Notes under the pieces: model-generated
Database searches by the model: none
What the model was told of the DNA's origin: nothing
The model's input: only the letters and a program-made list of their open reading frames with translations
Part shown: positions 7,767 to 16,902 of the stretch, piece after piece
How positions within the stretch are numbered: the first letter of the stretch is position 1
Layout of the letters: every line of letters begins with the position of its first letter
Source: Cyclobacteriaceae bacterium
GTDB taxonomy: Bacteria; Bacteroidota; Bacteroidia; Cytophagales; Cyclobacteriaceae
Reading direction: 5' to 3'
Assembly: GCA_019638355.1 (NCBI GenBank)
Contig: JAHBTY010000001.1
Span: 992,001-1,056,000, forward strand
DNA length: 64,000 nt
Made by a program: the position numbers and the translations under genes

Positions 7767-10178
7767 TTACTCATTTCTGAGCCACTTTGTTGGGTTGGAA
7801 GTGGCCACCTTGATCGTCTGCGACCAAACAATTAATAATCCCAAACCAAAGATTGGCGCTATTGCCATACCAACAATTAATGGTGAGATATGAATCTTAT
7901 AGGCAAAGCCTTCCAGAAATGCTTGCCCTGCAAAATAACTTACCGGTACTCCAATAAGAATGGAAATGCCTATCAATGCCATGAAAGATTTACTCAGCAA
8001 CAACACAACATCCATTACTGATGCGCCCATCACCTTGCGAATGCCCACTTCCTTCACACGCACCTGTGCAGCATACATAGCCATACCCAACATGCCCAGG
8101 CAAGAAAGTGAAATGATTAAGAATGTGATGTATCCCAATATCACCAGCACATCGCTCATACCCGACTGCCTGTAGGCATCGTCAATTTCATCTTCCATCA
8201 TGGCATATTCCATAGGATGAACAGGATCAAACTCTTTCCAAACTGAATTCATGGATTGAATGATTGATTCCTTTTGTGAGGGTTGAATATGAGCACTCAG
8301 GTAATTAATAGCATTAGTATTATACCGTAATGCCAGAGGCCCAATTTTATTATTCATGGGGCGAAAGTGAAAATCCTTCACAACACCAATTACGCGTAAC
8401 AAAAGTGTATCACCTGCATAAATGGTCTCTCCAATTGCATCAAGTGGTTGTTCAAATCCAAGTTGTTCTATTGCGGTCTCGTTAAGAATAACTTCTCGCT
8501 CTCGTCCGGTTTGATCTTCTTCGCGAAAATTTTGACCCGCCAAAAATATAAGTGACAGGTTATTTATGTAATGATTATCAACCATAAAATGACGAATGAC
8601 CATTGCCTTATCGCCCTTGCTCCGTTTATAATCATCTGAGCCATCGGCAAAGGTTCCCAACTTATGAGATACGCCTCCCACCCGAACCACTCCTGGGATT
8701 TGTTCAATTTCATTCGCGATCTTTTCAAATGAAATCCCTTTTAGACTAAGGTTCAGGTTATTCTTTTGTTGAATGCCATAATCAGAAGAGACCATATAGT
8801 CTATTTGCTGATAAACAACCGATACGACAATCACAAAAATGACTGTAAGTGTAAACTGTACCACCATCAGCATCTTTCGAAAGGTAAGCCTGGAGTAGAC
8901 TTTTAAATTCTGCACATCCTTTAATACTTTCGATGGTTTGAATGCAGAAAGATAGATAGCCGGTAAAACACCAGCCAAGATGCCTACAATCACTGCAAAA
9001 AAAGCAAATGCCACATACAACGAAACGTTTTCAGTTAATGAAATGAAAAAGTCCTCCTGTAACGATAAGTGAAGGAATGCGTTCTTTAAAAATTGTAATA
9101 GAATATAAGAGAAGGCCAACGCTATCATTGAAAATACAACAGCCTCCCCGATAAATTGAAAAAACACCTGATATCGGTTAGCTCCTACTACTTTGCGCAC
9201 ACCTATTTCACGAGCGCGGGACAATGATTTTGCAATGGTTAGATTGGTGAAATTGAAAATGGACATCAGTAATACTACAACTCCTAACACACTGAGAAAG
9301 ATAAGGAAGAAAGCGGGCAACCCGCGACCCATTTGGCCTGACAGCTCAGGGCCAGGAGTTATTTTATCTAATGGTTGTACATAAAATGAATACGAAATTT
9401 GCTTTCCATCCGATTGCAACCCTACACAATACTTTTTGTTGATTTCAGAAAGTGCCTTTTCAGCTTCCACAAGTTCTTGCCCTTCTTTCAACTTTATGTA
9501 AACGTAGTTATTATAATAGGCGCTCCAATTATCAACCGTACTGCTCATTACTTTACTTTTCTCCAAACTTTGAAGTGCTTCTGTTGAACATAAGACTTCA
9601 AAATCAAAATGTGTTTTTCCAGGCAACTCATTTAGTACTCCGGTAACTGTGAAATTCCCAAGCTTTCCGATGGTAAGAGTTTGCCCTATAGGATCGGTGG
9701 TACCAAATATTTTTTCAGCACTTTGTTGGGTGAGAATCAAACTATTTGGCCCTTGTAAAGCTGTTGTGGAACTCCCTTGCTCAAGCGGAAAATTGAACAC
9801 TTCGAGAAAAGAAGGATCAACAAACAATCCTCGTACAGGTACTGTAATATCTTTATAATTCACGTCACCATATAATTCACTGTTAATACGTACTGTGTTT
9901 TCCGCAAATGAATAACCATTTTTCAAAACCTCGCCCAGTGGTAGTGGTGTCGAAGCAAAATCAATATTACCCCAATCAGGGTGGAGTAGTTGAGTATTGA
10001 TTCTGTAAACCCTCTCAGAGTCTTTATGAAAATTATCAAACGAAAGTTGGTCTTGTACAATCATAATGATGAGCATTCCCAAAGACATGCTCACTGAAAG
10101 ACCGATCAGATTGATGAGTGAGAAGCTTTTGTTTCGGAAGAAGTTCCTTAACGAGGTAATAAATATGTTACGGAGCAT
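7767..10178 (-). CDS. FtsX/MacB-type ABC transporter permease
   Basis: This 803-residue permease lacks the N-terminal prefix of the 3.5-6.1 kb paralogue but shares the rest. It has an N-terminal helix (SFSLINLIGLSVSMSLGMLIIM), a MacB-like periplasmic core and an FtsX domain with the REIGVRKVVGANRYQV motif. A second core and a second FtsX domain with RVKEVGIRKVMGAS follow, and the protein ends in TNPTKWLRNE. No ATPase gene is adjacent. Substrate is unknown; the family exports or extracts small molecules, peptides or lipoproteins. The BNR gene follows it after a 112-nt gap holding the second operator-like copy. Confidence 0.88.
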   Translation of the reverse strand: MLRNIFITSLRNFFRNKSFSLINLIGLSVSMSLGMLIIMIVQDQLSFDNFHKDSERVYRINTQLLHPDWGNIDFASTPLPLGEVLKNGYSFAENTVRINSELYGDVNYKDITVPVRGLFVDPSFLEVFNFPLEQGSSTTALQGPNSLILTQQSAEKIFGTTDPIGQTLTIGKLGNFTVTGVLNELPGKTHFDFEVLCSTEALQSLEKSKVMSSTVDNWSAYYNNYVYIKLKEGQELVEAEKALSEINKKYCVGLQSDGKQISYSFYVQPLDKITPGPELSGQMGRGLPAFFLIFLSVLGVVVLLMSIFNFTNLTIAKSLSRAREIGVRKVVGANRYQVFFQFIGEAVVFSMIALAFSYILLQFLKNAFLHLSLQEDFFISLTENVSLYVAFAFFAVIVGILAGVLPAIYLSAFKPSKVLKDVQNLKVYSRLTFRKMLMVVQFTLTVIFVIVVSVVYQQIDYMVSSDYGIQQKNNLNLSLKGISFEKIANEIEQIPGVVRVGGVSHKLGTFADGSDDYKRSKGDKAMVIRHFMVDNHYINNLSLIFLAGQNFREEDQTGREREVILNETAIEQLGFEQPLDAIGETIYAGDTLLLRVIGVVKDFHFRPMNNKIGPLALRYNTNAINYLSAHIQPSQKESIIQSMNSVWKEFDPVHPMEYAMMEDEIDDAYRQSGMSDVLVILGYITFLIISLSCLGMLGMAMYAAQVRVKEVGIRKVMGASVMDVVLLLSKSFMALIGISILIGVPVSYFAGQAFLEGFAYKIHISPLIVGMAIAPIFGLGLLIVWSQTIKVATSNPTKWLRNE

Positions 10179-10491
10179 ACGGTTAGATTTTAAAGTGCTT
10201 AAAGCCTATATGCCAAATTCAGTCCATTTAATAAACAGCGATATTATAAAGATTCTGAATGCTGGTCTGTACGGAATTGATGAAAATCATTCCATTTACG
10301 AACATCTAATAGCCATCAACGCCAAGAGTCACAGCTCCTAAAACATATATAATAAAAACACCTACACCTATAAAAAGATGTTAGTATGATGGAAGAGGAT
10401 TGGCCTTAGGGTCGTCAATCTATCCGAATACTAAAGCAAGCAAATAAGCATCAAACCGCAATCAATACTTTTGACGTAGGGTCTCATTGGA
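10179..10491. other. Intergenic region, 313 bp
   Basis: This stretch lies between two minus-strand genes. It must contain the promoter of the permease gene ending upstream at 10178. A plus-strand open frame enters it from the permease but has no coding character. I see no repeat or clear terminator. Confidence 0.4.
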
Positions 10492-11484
10492 CTAATCTGC
10501 CCAGAATGGGCTGATTGGTCGCCATGAAAAATCGGTGGTATCAAAAGCTTTCATGGTCTTTTCGTAGACCACCCCAAGGTTACTACTATCAAGGGTTTCT
10601 TCAACAGTCATTTTGAACGGATTCAAAACATCTTTTAAGTTATGGCCCTTAGGACCACCACTGATTGGCACATAGTGTGGAGTCGCTTCTGGATTATTCA
10701 GCCTTTGGTTTTCTTGCCAGTCTGCCCATATTTTATCTACATAGCAGTGATGCAGGAAGAATACAGGATCGTTCGGTGATGACATGGGCATCATTGAACC
10801 GCCAACCCACAGATGAACGCGGTTGTGAAGTTGCGACCCCTCTGTTTTAACCCGATAGTCTCCACGTTTAGTAATCCATCCTTCAAGTCTGTTACGGAAG
10901 CCAATGGTGAAAGGACTATTATTTGAATTGGGCACATCATAGAATGCCTCACTCATTGCCAAGCGAAGATCCTCTTCATGGGGAAGTGTGTCGATGGAAA
11001 TATTTCCAGCTTTGAATCTCCCTAAACTACGTCTGAGTTCAGGGCCCGCCTCATCCATTACGATATTCCAGTTACCGTTAGAATACGAGAATGCGCCAGT
11101 TTCCACGATATTAGTGTTAGACGGATTTCCGTCCCCACCCATGAAATCCTTATCCCATATGGGAGCAGATTTAGGGTCTGGAAGTTTTGAGTCGGCCACC
11201 CAATCCCAGTAAGGTATTGTAATGGATTTGTCAATTTGCTGAAGATCGTTTTCCACGGCTTTCAAAAATGCTCGATGCCATGGCAAGAAAGCAGGACCTC
11301 GGTGGGCGCCATTTCTGTAATTGGGATCATTAGGCTCATAAGGAAACACTGTTGGAATCATAACGTGATGATGCCAGTGTACATAGTTGTCGTACTTGCC
11401 CTGCTTTTTTAACTCGATCAAAGCATTTACAAAAGTCTTTTTCTCATCATCAGTGAGGGATACTACGTTTTTTCTAACATTCAT
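10492..11484 (-). CDS. Tyrosinase family copper oxidase
   Basis: This 330-residue protein carries both type-3 copper sites. CuA histidines are in YVHWHHHVMI, RNGAHRGPAFLPWHRAFL. CuB histidines are in HNRVHLWVGG and the signature DPVFFLHHCYVDKIWADWQ. The family oxidises phenols to quinones using a dicopper centre. No signal peptide is visible (it starts MNVRKNVVSLTDDEK), so it may be cytoplasmic or matured otherwise. It is a stand-alone gene with about 300 bp and 145 bp of non-coding DNA on its sides. Whether it is monophenolase or only diphenolase cannot be told. Confidence 0.9.
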   Translation of the reverse strand: MNVRKNVVSLTDDEKKTFVNALIELKKQGKYDNYVHWHHHVMIPTVFPYEPNDPNYRNGAHRGPAFLPWHRAFLKAVENDLQQIDKSITIPYWDWVADSKLPDPKSAPIWDKDFMGGDGNPSNTNIVETGAFSYSNGNWNIVMDEAGPELRRSLGRFKAGNISIDTLPHEEDLRLAMSEAFYDVPNSNNSPFTIGFRNRLEGWITKRGDYRVKTEGSQLHNRVHLWVGGSMMPMSSPNDPVFFLHHCYVDKIWADWQENQRLNNPEATPHYVPISGGPKGHNLKDVLNPFKMTVEETLDSSNLGVVYEKTMKAFDTTDFSWRPISPFWAD

Positions 11485-11629
11485 TGTCTTGGGAAATTGC
11501 TTCTAAAGATAACAAAACTAGGCATAATTAGGCTTTGTTCCGGCTAACATTGTTATTGGCAGAGTGTGATAACTCGATTATGGTGGAGAGCTAGATAAAT
11601 CAAAATAAATGGGGCGGAGTTGTGCGCTA

Positions 11630-12073
11630 TCAAATCTTTTTCTTTTTGTCTTCAATGTGTTTTCTGTTACCAATGTCGTAAGCAAGTTTCATATATTTTT
11701 TTACTTCGGAATTAATGTCAGCTTTGTCATAGACTTTTAAATGATGTATGAAAAATCTGTCTTCTAAGTTATCAATTCGAAGAAAGCAAGAGTTGTCGTT
11801 ATATGGTTTTGTAAATACAAAATGCACATCCATAAAATCCTTGCCTAACTTATTTATTGCACAGAAACGCATTTTTGTCAGCAATGCAACTCGTGTCTTT
11901 ACAGGATGAAGTTCAAAATCCCCAATTTTTCTGTATTCGGCAAGGAAGCAATTAAACAGGTCAATTGCTTTTTCTGTTTTTCCTTTAAGAAAATTATCAA
12001 CGGTGTAACTGCCACAAGAATGGGATTGATTTTTATTGTAGAATTTATGTTTGCATTTCGGACAGGTCCACAT
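11630..12073 (-). CDS. Zinc-ribbon DUF5655 domain protein
   Basis: I take the start at 12073 because the protein then begins MWTCPKCKHKFYNKNQSHSC, a zinc-ribbon-like head common on such proteins. An upstream ATG at 12148 would add 25 unconserved-looking residues. The remainder (about 125 residues) has the DUF5655 pattern: HPVKTRVALLTKMRFCAIN, then a region with FIHHLKVYDKADINSEVKKY. DUF5655 has no known biochemical role. The gene is alone on the minus strand near the left edge of the probable mobile element. Confidence 0.65.
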   Translation of the reverse strand: MWTCPKCKHKFYNKNQSHSCGSYTVDNFLKGKTEKAIDLFNCFLAEYRKIGDFELHPVKTRVALLTKMRFCAINKLGKDFMDVHFVFTKPYNDNSCFLRIDNLEDRFFIHHLKVYDKADINSEVKKYMKLAYDIGNRKHIEDKKKKI

Positions 12074-12237
12074 AGTTTTAAATTGCACTGTTTGACGTCC
12101 GTTACGGTTCGTTAATGAGGATTCCGACAATATTTCTAATATAAGCAATTGAACATATTTCTTCTGTATAAGTGATGCAAAAAAAGAATTATACTGCTAA
12201 TGGCTTCATGGGGTATCCTTGTTAATACCACCGTCAC

Positions 12238-12272
12238 AAAAAAAACCCGCCTTATCCAGACGGGTCTTTTAA
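12238..12272 (-). terminator. Intrinsic terminator of the tra operon
   Basis: Read on the minus strand, ACCCG and CGGGT arms enclose a 10-nt loop and are followed by an eight-T run. It lies about 20 nt past the stop at 12289 of the last gene of the conjugation operon. Confidence 0.75.
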
Positions 12273-12288
12273 ATCAAGTGAAAGAAAT

Positions 12289-13080
12289 TTATACCCCAAT
12301 CCCCTTCCTCTTCGACTTCCTTTTCCCCTCACTTTCTTCTTCGGAATCCTGCTTCACTGTTTCTTTTTTCTCTTTGGATTTATCCTCGCCTGACTTCTCT
12401 TTCTTCTCGATACCTTGGAATTGCTTTTCCATTTTTACATTGTAGAGATCCAGGTTTTTGTATTGCGGATTGGCAGCTATGTACATTTTATCTTCTCCGC
12501 CTTCTCGAGCAAAGGTGACCTGAGTGAGGTTTCCTTTTTCCAGGGACTTCATCAGTTTTGTTTTCTCTTCGGCATTCAGTTGCTCCTTGATGGGGTATTT
12601 GGCCATGACCATGTCAAGGTCGTAACCATAACCGGCATGGTATTGCTTTACTTTAAAATTATCGTTCTTGTCCTTCTCCTGGAAATCAAGTTGCAGCCAT
12701 GCGTTATAGGGTTGACCTTCTTTATTGTTAAGGTCTTTATTGACTGCGCGACCGCTCAAAAGATTGTAAGCCTCTTTAGCGGTGACTCCAGCGTTTTTCG
12801 TGATATAAAAAGTCTGAGTCACATCCTTTGAAGGGTCGTCATTTTTCAGGGTAGCCTGATACCGGTTGAAAAAATACATATCAGTCTGATCGGACTTTCT
12901 AAAATCAAGTGAATAATTCACTTTCTCTTTAGTGTCACCCTTGTTGAATTCTCCAACCATACTTAGCTTAAACTCTGCCGGTTGCTCCTTGATCTTATTC
13001 TCAAGATCAGCATTCAGTTTCTCGCCAAAGCCCAAATACTTCAGGCCCTCTTTCAAAAATTCAAGATTCTTGACATTCAT
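12289..13080 (-). CDS. Conjugative-element protein of unknown function (DUF3945-like relatives)
   Basis: A start at 13080 (MNVKNLEFLKEGLKYLGFG) is preferred; an ATG at 13128 would add 16 residues. The roughly 263-residue product is soluble and has a distinctive pattern: KVNYSLDFRKSDQTDMYFFNRYQATL, GVTAKEAYNLLSGRAVNKDL, and AANPQYKNLDLY. I recall this pattern from proteins encoded on Bacteroidota conjugative transposons. The last 50 residues are a highly charged Lys/Glu tail (KKEKSGEDKSKEKKETVKQD). There are no membrane segments. It is the last gene of the tra operon, next to traN. No biochemical function can be assigned. Confidence 0.6.
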   Translation of the reverse strand: MNVKNLEFLKEGLKYLGFGEKLNADLENKIKEQPAEFKLSMVGEFNKGDTKEKVNYSLDFRKSDQTDMYFFNRYQATLKNDDPSKDVTQTFYITKNAGVTAKEAYNLLSGRAVNKDLNNKEGQPYNAWLQLDFQEKDKNDNFKVKQYHAGYGYDLDMVMAKYPIKEQLNAEEKTKLMKSLEKGNLTQVTFAREGGEDKMYIAANPQYKNLDLYNVKMEKQFQGIEKKEKSGEDKSKEKKETVKQDSEEESEGKRKSKRKGIGV

Positions 13081-13142
13081 AAATGTGTTGTTTAATAGTT
13101 TGTAATATTCATGTTGATCGGACAGCATCGCATATGCATTGG

Positions 13143-13985
13143 CTATTTGATCAGCTTTGCATTCACAATGGTCTTGTTCCGGATGGATAGCTCCAGGTTC
13201 CTTCCACCGTTCTTTTCAAACATTTCAATGTGGAGGCGCTTGGCATCCGGAATGGTAAATTTCTCCAGCGCGTAAACAATATCCTGCACGGTGTTTGAGG
13301 CTATGTGTTGATCATCACCATACACGTACACCGGCTTCATGTCCACTTCCTGCGAGGCGGTGCGTTTTACCTTTGCCTTGTCCTGCACAAAGAATCTCAG
13401 GAAGTCAATGTCGTAATTGATGTTCGATGAGTTACTGATCCGGAAGTGATAAAAGATAATATTGTCCCGGATGTAAATCCCGTTCAATGAAAGACCGATC
13501 TTGTGATTGCTTTCACCGATGAACCGGATGCTGCGCTTTATATTCACAATTTGTGAGGCATACTTCTCCAGTTCGGATTCTGTCATCATGGACTGGAAGA
13601 TCAGTTTTTGCAGATCGTCATCCGCACCGTCATCGTCACCGATATTCACCACCTGTGTTACGGGTTCTTTCGAATAGTTCACTGTGAAATGATGTATCCT
13701 ACCATCAGCTGTAATTACCGTCAGGTTAGTCTGTGTAAATCCGGGCCTGGCTGCCTTGAGTTGAAGAACATTTTCTACCCCCTTAGCCTTTTGTGCCAAC
13801 AAATCCCGGCTTCCTCGGTCAACCGATTTGATGATTGCAGGAAATACGAGAGAGGATGTTTTATTAAATGTCACCTCTATTGATTGCACATGATTATTTG
13901 GTTGTGCTTCGACCTCGATGGTGCATAGTGCTAGTATGCTTCCCATGAGCCATTCGATACAGCCATGTCTTAAAAAGTAAAACAT
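13143..13985 (-). CDS. traN: Conjugative transposon protein TraN (DUF4138)
   Basis: This 280-residue protein has an N-terminal signal (MFYFLRHGCIEWLMGSILAL.. ending VEAQ), then a beta-rich body as in VirB9-like TraN proteins. The C-terminal part, with IGLSLNGIYIRDNIIFYHFRISNSSN, FLRFFVQDKAKVKRTASQEVDMKPVYVYG and HIEMFEKNGGRNLELSI, is the DUF4138/TraN signature. In the type IV secretion machine TraN sits at the outer membrane core with TraM and TraO. A TraO gene is not seen nearby. It is preceded by a 420-bp gap that encodes two small peptides. Confidence 0.88.
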   Translation of the reverse strand: MFYFLRHGCIEWLMGSILALCTIEVEAQPNNHVQSIEVTFNKTSSLVFPAIIKSVDRGSRDLLAQKAKGVENVLQLKAARPGFTQTNLTVITADGRIHHFTVNYSKEPVTQVVNIGDDDGADDDLQKLIFQSMMTESELEKYASQIVNIKRSIRFIGESNHKIGLSLNGIYIRDNIIFYHFRISNSSNINYDIDFLRFFVQDKAKVKRTASQEVDMKPVYVYGDDQHIASNTVQDIVYALEKFTIPDAKRLHIEMFEKNGGRNLELSIRNKTIVNAKLIK

Positions 13986-14029
13986 ATGTGATTTTTGTTT
14001 TGATTTAATGATTGAATTAAATGTTTAAA

Positions 14030-14054
14030 TGTGGGCGACTTAATCGCCCCACAT
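14030..14054. other. Hairpin in traM-traN gap
   Basis: GTGGGCGA and TCGCCC(C)AC arms with a CTTAA-type loop form an 8-bp stem between the small-peptide gene (stop at 14066) and traN. No T-run follows, so it may be an RNA stability or attenuation element rather than a terminator. Confidence 0.4.
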
Positions 14055-14065
14055 CCATTGCCTTG

Positions 14066-14140
14066 TCAGAGCAATAGCAGGAGTAATACCGGCCATGCAT
14101 GTGTCACAAAGGCAGCAATAGCGCCAAACAGTAAACCCAT
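14066..14140 (-). CDS. Small hydrophobic peptide, 24 aa
   Basis: An ATG at 14140 opens a 24-codon frame that reads MGLLFGAIAAFVTHAWPVLL and then four more leucines. It is a single membrane-spanning helix. It lies in the tra operon, in the same direction as its neighbours, between traM and traN. No homologue is known to me. Support is the clean hydrophobic composition and operon position only; it could be chance. Confidence 0.35.
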   Translation of the reverse strand: MGLLFGAIAAFVTHAWPVLLLLLL

Positions 14141-14270
14141 AACTTTGGTGTTTAATAGTTAAAAAAATTTCCAATACTCCCTATCGAGGGATCAAAAAAT
14201 CACCCGTGTGATAAGTAGCTACAGTCATCAACAGGTGCAGAGGTTCCGGAACCCCGTGTCGTTGCAAATC

Positions 14271-14390
14271 CTATTGAAAGGTCACGACACCGACCTTTTC
14301 ATCACTAACAACAGTCCGGGATTGTGCATCAGCTTTTTCTAACATCAGCAATAGCAATCCCCATAAAATGATCCTTACAAAAAGGTTCAT
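14271..14390 (-). CDS. Small exported peptide, 39 aa
   Basis: An ATG at 14390 lies 18 nt after the traM stop. The peptide reads MNLFVRIILWGLLLLMLEKA then DAQ, a convincing signal peptide with a cleavage site after DAQ. About 15 mature residues (S-R-T-V-V-S-D-E-K-V-G..) remain. A secreted micropeptide or a decayed traN-like leader is possible: the real TraN also begins with a signal and an AQ site. It has no recognised family. Confidence 0.4.
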   Translation of the reverse strand: MNLFVRIILWGLLLLMLEKADAQSRTVVSDEKVGVVTFQ

Positions 14391-14407
14391 AATTGAATTG
14401 TTTATGG

Positions 14408-15748
14408 TTAAAAAGTAGTGTTGCTTGCAGGGTTGGTGTCCATCAGGAACACTTGGTAGCCGGCCTTCACTGTTACTTTGATCAGCTTCGCCTTCTTACT
14501 GAACAGTCCTTTGGCCGCTTCCACACCGGCCGCAGCAGCCTGTGCCCCGATGGAAGGATCTAGTGACATTAATTGAATATTCTGCAAGGCATCATCCGAG
14601 GCCTGCTTGGCAGCATCACGCGTAATTGCTCCGGGAATGTAAATCCCGGGGAGTCCGTCCAGATCATAAACTTCTAATGACACAGGTAATAACGAATTTC
14701 CTGTTCTGATTGAGCTGACTTCTACGGTCAATCTTTCACCGTTGATAGCGCATACACCGTAAATGAATTGATCTTTCGGAATGAGTCTCCCTTTGATGTG
14801 AATATCATTAAGGAGTCGCATTTTGACGGTTGACCCCGCAACTAACTCCTGCATATCATGAATGACTGCTTCAATTGCATTGCCCACCTCGTTTGCTTGT
14901 TGTGTTTCATCGTCCAATCCAAAGAAACCATTCTGACCCAGGTTACGTATTGATAACGTTTCAAATATGGAAGCACTATCAATAGATTCGTGAGAACCAT
15001 TCTCATTCGAATCAAACAAAGAAATATTCTCATCATTCTTTGCGAGTTCAACAGGAAAGGTATTTGACTTGATTTTTGTATTTACCGCTTCCAGCTTTTG
15101 CTTCACCCGATCTGGATGCTGGATGTCCAGTATCTTTTCCAGAACGCCTTCAATCTGCTCCATTTCAGGATCAGATCCCTGACCGTCTTGCATAAGTTGC
15201 ATCATCTTCTCCAACCTGTCTACGTCTGCTGTGAACTGTGGGTCTGATGCTTGCTCAGGAAGTAGAGTCGTATTATTTTTTGGATCAGTTGGTCTTTCAG
15301 TGGTGCGATTTATTTCTTTATACAATTCATTCAGCTTTTGTGTAACGCGTTCTTCATTGGGATCGCTTACTTGTCTTTCCTTTTGCCGGAAAGAATTGAT
15401 CAGTTTGCTCTCTTTTTCCGCGGGCGACTTCTTTTCCGGTTGTTGATCCTGTGTCTGGAATGCGATCAGGTCAAAATACGGATCGCTCTCTCGTGCCTCC
15501 TCATATTTAGCTGAATCTCTTTCGGCCATTTCATACAAGGCAAGTTTATCCCATATCTCCATCTCTCCGAAATGTGCATCGGGCAGCGATAAATTAAGAC
15601 CGGTATGGGATACGGTGTGAGCATGGGCCGAGGTACCTTGTCCGCCACCCAAGGCCCAAAAGATCATCGTAACGAAGGGAAGCACTAACAGGGGCAATAC
15701 CATGAAGAATTTTCTCTTCTGCAGGAATTTTTCTGAATGTGGTTTCAT
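14408..15748 (-). CDS. traM: Conjugative transposon protein TraM
   Basis: The 446-residue product has a cytoplasmic start (KPHSEKFLQKRKFFM), one membrane helix (VLPLLVLPFVTMIFWALGGG), and a long low-complexity charged linker. The globular C-terminus contains AGSTVKMRLLNDIHIKGRLIPKDQFIYG and the motif GNSLLPVSLEVYDLDGLPGIYIPG. That is the TraM C-terminal domain, the VirB10-like channel component bridging the two membranes. Neighbours are the TraK/L-like genes upstream and TraN downstream, the normal order in these elements. Confidence 0.88.
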   Translation of the reverse strand: MKPHSEKFLQKRKFFMVLPLLVLPFVTMIFWALGGGQGTSAHAHTVSHTGLNLSLPDAHFGEMEIWDKLALYEMAERDSAKYEEARESDPYFDLIAFQTQDQQPEKKSPAEKESKLINSFRQKERQVSDPNEERVTQKLNELYKEINRTTERPTDPKNNTTLLPEQASDPQFTADVDRLEKMMQLMQDGQGSDPEMEQIEGVLEKILDIQHPDRVKQKLEAVNTKIKSNTFPVELAKNDENISLFDSNENGSHESIDSASIFETLSIRNLGQNGFFGLDDETQQANEVGNAIEAVIHDMQELVAGSTVKMRLLNDIHIKGRLIPKDQFIYGVCAINGERLTVEVSSIRTGNSLLPVSLEVYDLDGLPGIYIPGAITRDAAKQASDDALQNIQLMSLDPSIGAQAAAAGVEAAKGLFSKKAKLIKVTVKAGYQVFLMDTNPASNTTF

Positions 15749-15784
15749 ACTCTTAATTGTTTTAAGTTTTATGTAGATAAATTT

Positions 15785-16279
15785 TTATGGTCTCAAACTT
15801 TTCTTTTGGTGTGGAATGAAATGAAGTTCTTTCTCATATACTGCAAGTTGCTCACGTGTTACCAACTCCCAGCCCCTGGATTTCTCATATCGATTTTCCG
15901 AATAATCCGGATCACGATTGAGGTACACCTGTCCGTCTTTATCGACTGCGAGGTAGAAGGCTTCAAAGTCCCCATCAATCTCGCCTTTCATTTTGCCTAT
16001 TGGCGTTAAGGTTGTTGTATCGGTTTGTTGCATCTGGATATCGTGAGGCAAAGTGATTTTGTCGAATGTCAGCGGATTTGCAGGAACACCATAAATGGCA
16101 TTGAGTACCATTGCGCCACTAAGGCAGGCGATCATCACGCCAGCCACAGCCAGAATTATTTTCTTTTTACTCTGAGGGAATGCGTTGAACGTTGTGTTCA
16201 GGTAATCGATACGCTGTATTACCAGCTGTTGCATGGATGGAAGCGATCTTTTTATTTTCTTTTTCATATTCGACTTCAT
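15785..16279 (-). CDS. Small bitopic tra-operon protein (TraL position)
   Basis: This 164-residue protein has a basic N-terminus and one membrane helix (KKIILAVAGVMIACLSGAMVL, residues about 40-60). A roughly 100-residue periplasmic tail contains DGDFEAFYLAVDKDGQVYLNRDPDY. It overlaps traK by 4 nt (ATGA), so it is translationally coupled. Between TraK and TraM the expected gene is TraL. The product is longer than a typical TraL and I cannot confirm homology. A structural part in the secretion apparatus is inferred from position only. Confidence 0.55.
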   Translation of the reverse strand: MKSNMKKKIKRSLPSMQQLVIQRIDYLNTTFNAFPQSKKKIILAVAGVMIACLSGAMVLNAIYGVPANPLTFDKITLPHDIQMQQTDTTTLTPIGKMKGEIDGDFEAFYLAVDKDGQVYLNRDPDYSENRYEKSRGWELVTREQLAVYEKELHFIPHQKKSLRP

Positions 16280-16902
16280 CGGTTCTCTGTTTTAATGTCT
16301 TGATTTTCCAACGTGTTCCATTTTTCGATCAGGAATCCGTGCGGATTGTTATCGGAGCGCGATACGTTTCGCAGATATCCTTCTGTGACAAGGCTTCTCG
16401 TCACAATAGAAGTGGTGCGGATAAGACGCTGTCTTGCAAAGCAGCGGAAGTAGAATGGATATTGGTTTATATCAATGCGAATACTGTCAATATCAATCTC
16501 CTGCGAAATGTTTCCTGAGATCACATTAGAATAGTATCGGTTCTCTTTCAGGTTATCGTACTGCTTCTTAGCCGAAGCATCTGCCAAATACAATGCTTTG
16601 GTAATGTTCGCCTGAATGACTTTGTCATCGGGGTCAAGGGTAAAGAAGTGATGGTGGAAGGACCGCACGTGATCGCGTGCTTCCACAGGAATATTGTCCT
16701 TGCGTTCGGCCGACCAAGCCTCCAGGGCTTTACCGTTGGAGAGAATGTATATCCGCTCTTGCGATTCGTTGATCAGTTGAAAGCTCTTGTAGAGTGTAAA
16801 GCAAACCGCGAAAACACAACCTGCTATAAGCACCAGCGAGAACAACCGGATGTGTTTGAATGCCGTGTCGATATTTCTTAATTGTTGAAACATATTCATC
16901 AT
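16276..16902 (-). CDS. traK: Conjugative transposon protein TraK
   Basis: The 208-residue product has one N-terminal membrane helix (HIRLFSLVLIAGCVFAVCFTL). A VirB8-like periplasmic domain follows, with the TraK pattern ARDHVRSFHHHFFTLDPDDK, KALYLADASAKKQYDNLKE and FYSNVISGNI-like spacing. TraK is an inner-membrane assembly factor of the type IV secretion system. It overlaps traJ by 4 nt and the next gene by 4 nt, typical of a tightly coupled operon. Confidence 0.88.
   Translation of the reverse strand: MMNMFQQLRNIDTAFKHIRLFSLVLIAGCVFAVCFTLYKSFQLINESQERIYILSNGKALEAWSAERKDNIPVEARDHVRSFHHHFFTLDPDDKVIQANITKALYLADASAKKQYDNLKENRYYSNVISGNISQEIDIDSIRIDINQYPFYFRCFARQRLIRTTSIVTRSLVTEGYLRNVSRSDNNPHGFLIEKWNTLENQDIKTENR

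Noticed and set aside
10066-10341. Plus-strand ORF across the permease start region
   Set aside because: It overlaps the N-terminal part of a well-supported permease in the opposite strand and has no recognisable features.
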